NCBI GenBank assembly: GCA_018816605.1
Contig: JAHIVS010000420.1
Location: forward strand, 1-6,822
Length of the DNA: 6,822 bases
Source: Pseudomonadota bacterium
GTDB lineage: Bacteria > Desulfobacterota > Desulfobacteria > Desulfobacterales > Desulfobacteraceae
Reading direction: 5' to 3'
Each line of letters opens with the position of its first letter. Within the stretch, counting starts at the first letter, position 1. The notes beneath the pieces were generated by a model. That model was given only the letters and a program-made list of their open reading frames with translations. It was not told where the DNA came from and made no database searches. Below, in pieces: positions 6,673-6,822 of the stretch. The translations under genes and the position numbers were made by a program.

Positions 6673-6822
6673 TCGTGTTTACTCCTATCTTCTGGTGTAA
6701 AAAAAATAGCATATATTATCAGATCGGCTTCTTCAAGGGCTTTTCGACCTTTTTCGATAATGGCATCTTTGGCCGCCGGCCTCTGGGAAAACAGGACCGG
6801 GCAGTTTCTGTCAACAGGTGTC
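6666..6822 (-). CDS. 3' end of upstream reading frame, with CbiF/CobM-N-terminus-like segment (partial)
   Basis: The last 51 codons of a frame that enters from outside the window end in TAA at 6668-6666, overlapping the cobJ start by 7 bases. That overlap is typical of a coupled operon gene. The tail contains KGRKALEEADLIIYA, which closely resembles the stretch just after the SAM loop near the N-terminus of precorrin-4 C11-methyltransferase (CbiF/CobM: ...LITVKGRKALEEADLIIYAGSL). Here, however, the preceding glycine loop (VGAGPG) is replaced by SQRPAA. After IIYA the likeness stops, and the frame ends 14 residues later (IFFTPEDRSKHEC is 13 of them). Reading the other frames past the T8 run does not restore the expected GSLVNP continuation. 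It could be a decayed cbiF fragment, or the real C-terminus of an unrelated gene. The reading frame is clear; its identity is not. Confidence 0.45.
   Translation of the reverse strand, partial: TPVDRNCPVLFSQRPAAKDAIIEKGRKALEEADLIIYAIFFTPEDRSKHEC
6682..6687 (-). promoter_or_regulatory. Ribosome binding site of cobJ
   Basis: Reads TAGGAG on the - strand, 9 bases before the cobJ ATG. It lies within the last codons of the upstream frame. With the in-frame TAA just upstream of the ATG, it fixes the cobJ start. Confidence 0.7.

Overview
The window looks like ordinary chromosomal DNA from an anaerobic bacterium that makes its own corrinoids. The protein style, moderate GC content and a stand-alone methionine-synthase-activation homologue next to cobalamin genes suggest a sulfate-reducing Desulfobacterota (Desulfobacter/Desulfobacula-like). 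This placement is inference from the look of the proteins, not from a search.

Layout: on the + strand, positions 1-1386 hold the 5'-truncated trkH, the membrane subunit of a Trk potassium uptake system. Facing it on the - strand is trkA (1470-2888), the NAD-binding gating subunit of the same system. Only 83 bases separate the two stop codons. Those bases are filled by a compact palindromic repeat (1384-1472) whose two outer ends form the TAG stop codons of both genes. All other genes are on the - strand. Read 5'->3' on that strand, they are: the 3' end of an upstream reading frame (6822-6666), cobJ/cbiH (6672-5860), cobO (5778-5263), cobQ/cbiP (5266-3776) and a methionine-synthase-activation-like gene (3744-2998), then trkA after a 109-base gap. 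Overlaps of 7 nt (tail/cobJ) and 4 nt (cobO/cobQ), with gaps of 81 nt and 31 nt elsewhere, indicate one corrinoid operon that continues upstream of the window.

Working together: CobJ/CbiH performs the C17 methylation and ring contraction of the corrin ring. CobO adenosylates the cobalt of the corrinoid. CobQ/CbiP amidates four side chains to give adenosylcobyric acid. The activation-like protein is probably a corrinoid-enzyme repair or reactivation factor rather than a biosynthetic enzyme. TrkH and TrkA form a K+ uptake channel complex. They are encoded convergently rather than as a trkAH operon, and the cobalamin operon may read through into trkA.

No tRNA, rRNA, CRISPR array, transposase gene, cobalamin riboswitch or convincing sigma-70 promoter was seen. 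There is no gene-free stretch longer than 300 bases. The most unusual parts are the stop-codon-bearing palindrome between trkH and trkA, the activation-like protein with a CxxCx5C tail, and a fragment resembling the CbiF/CobM N-terminus that overlaps the start of cobJ.
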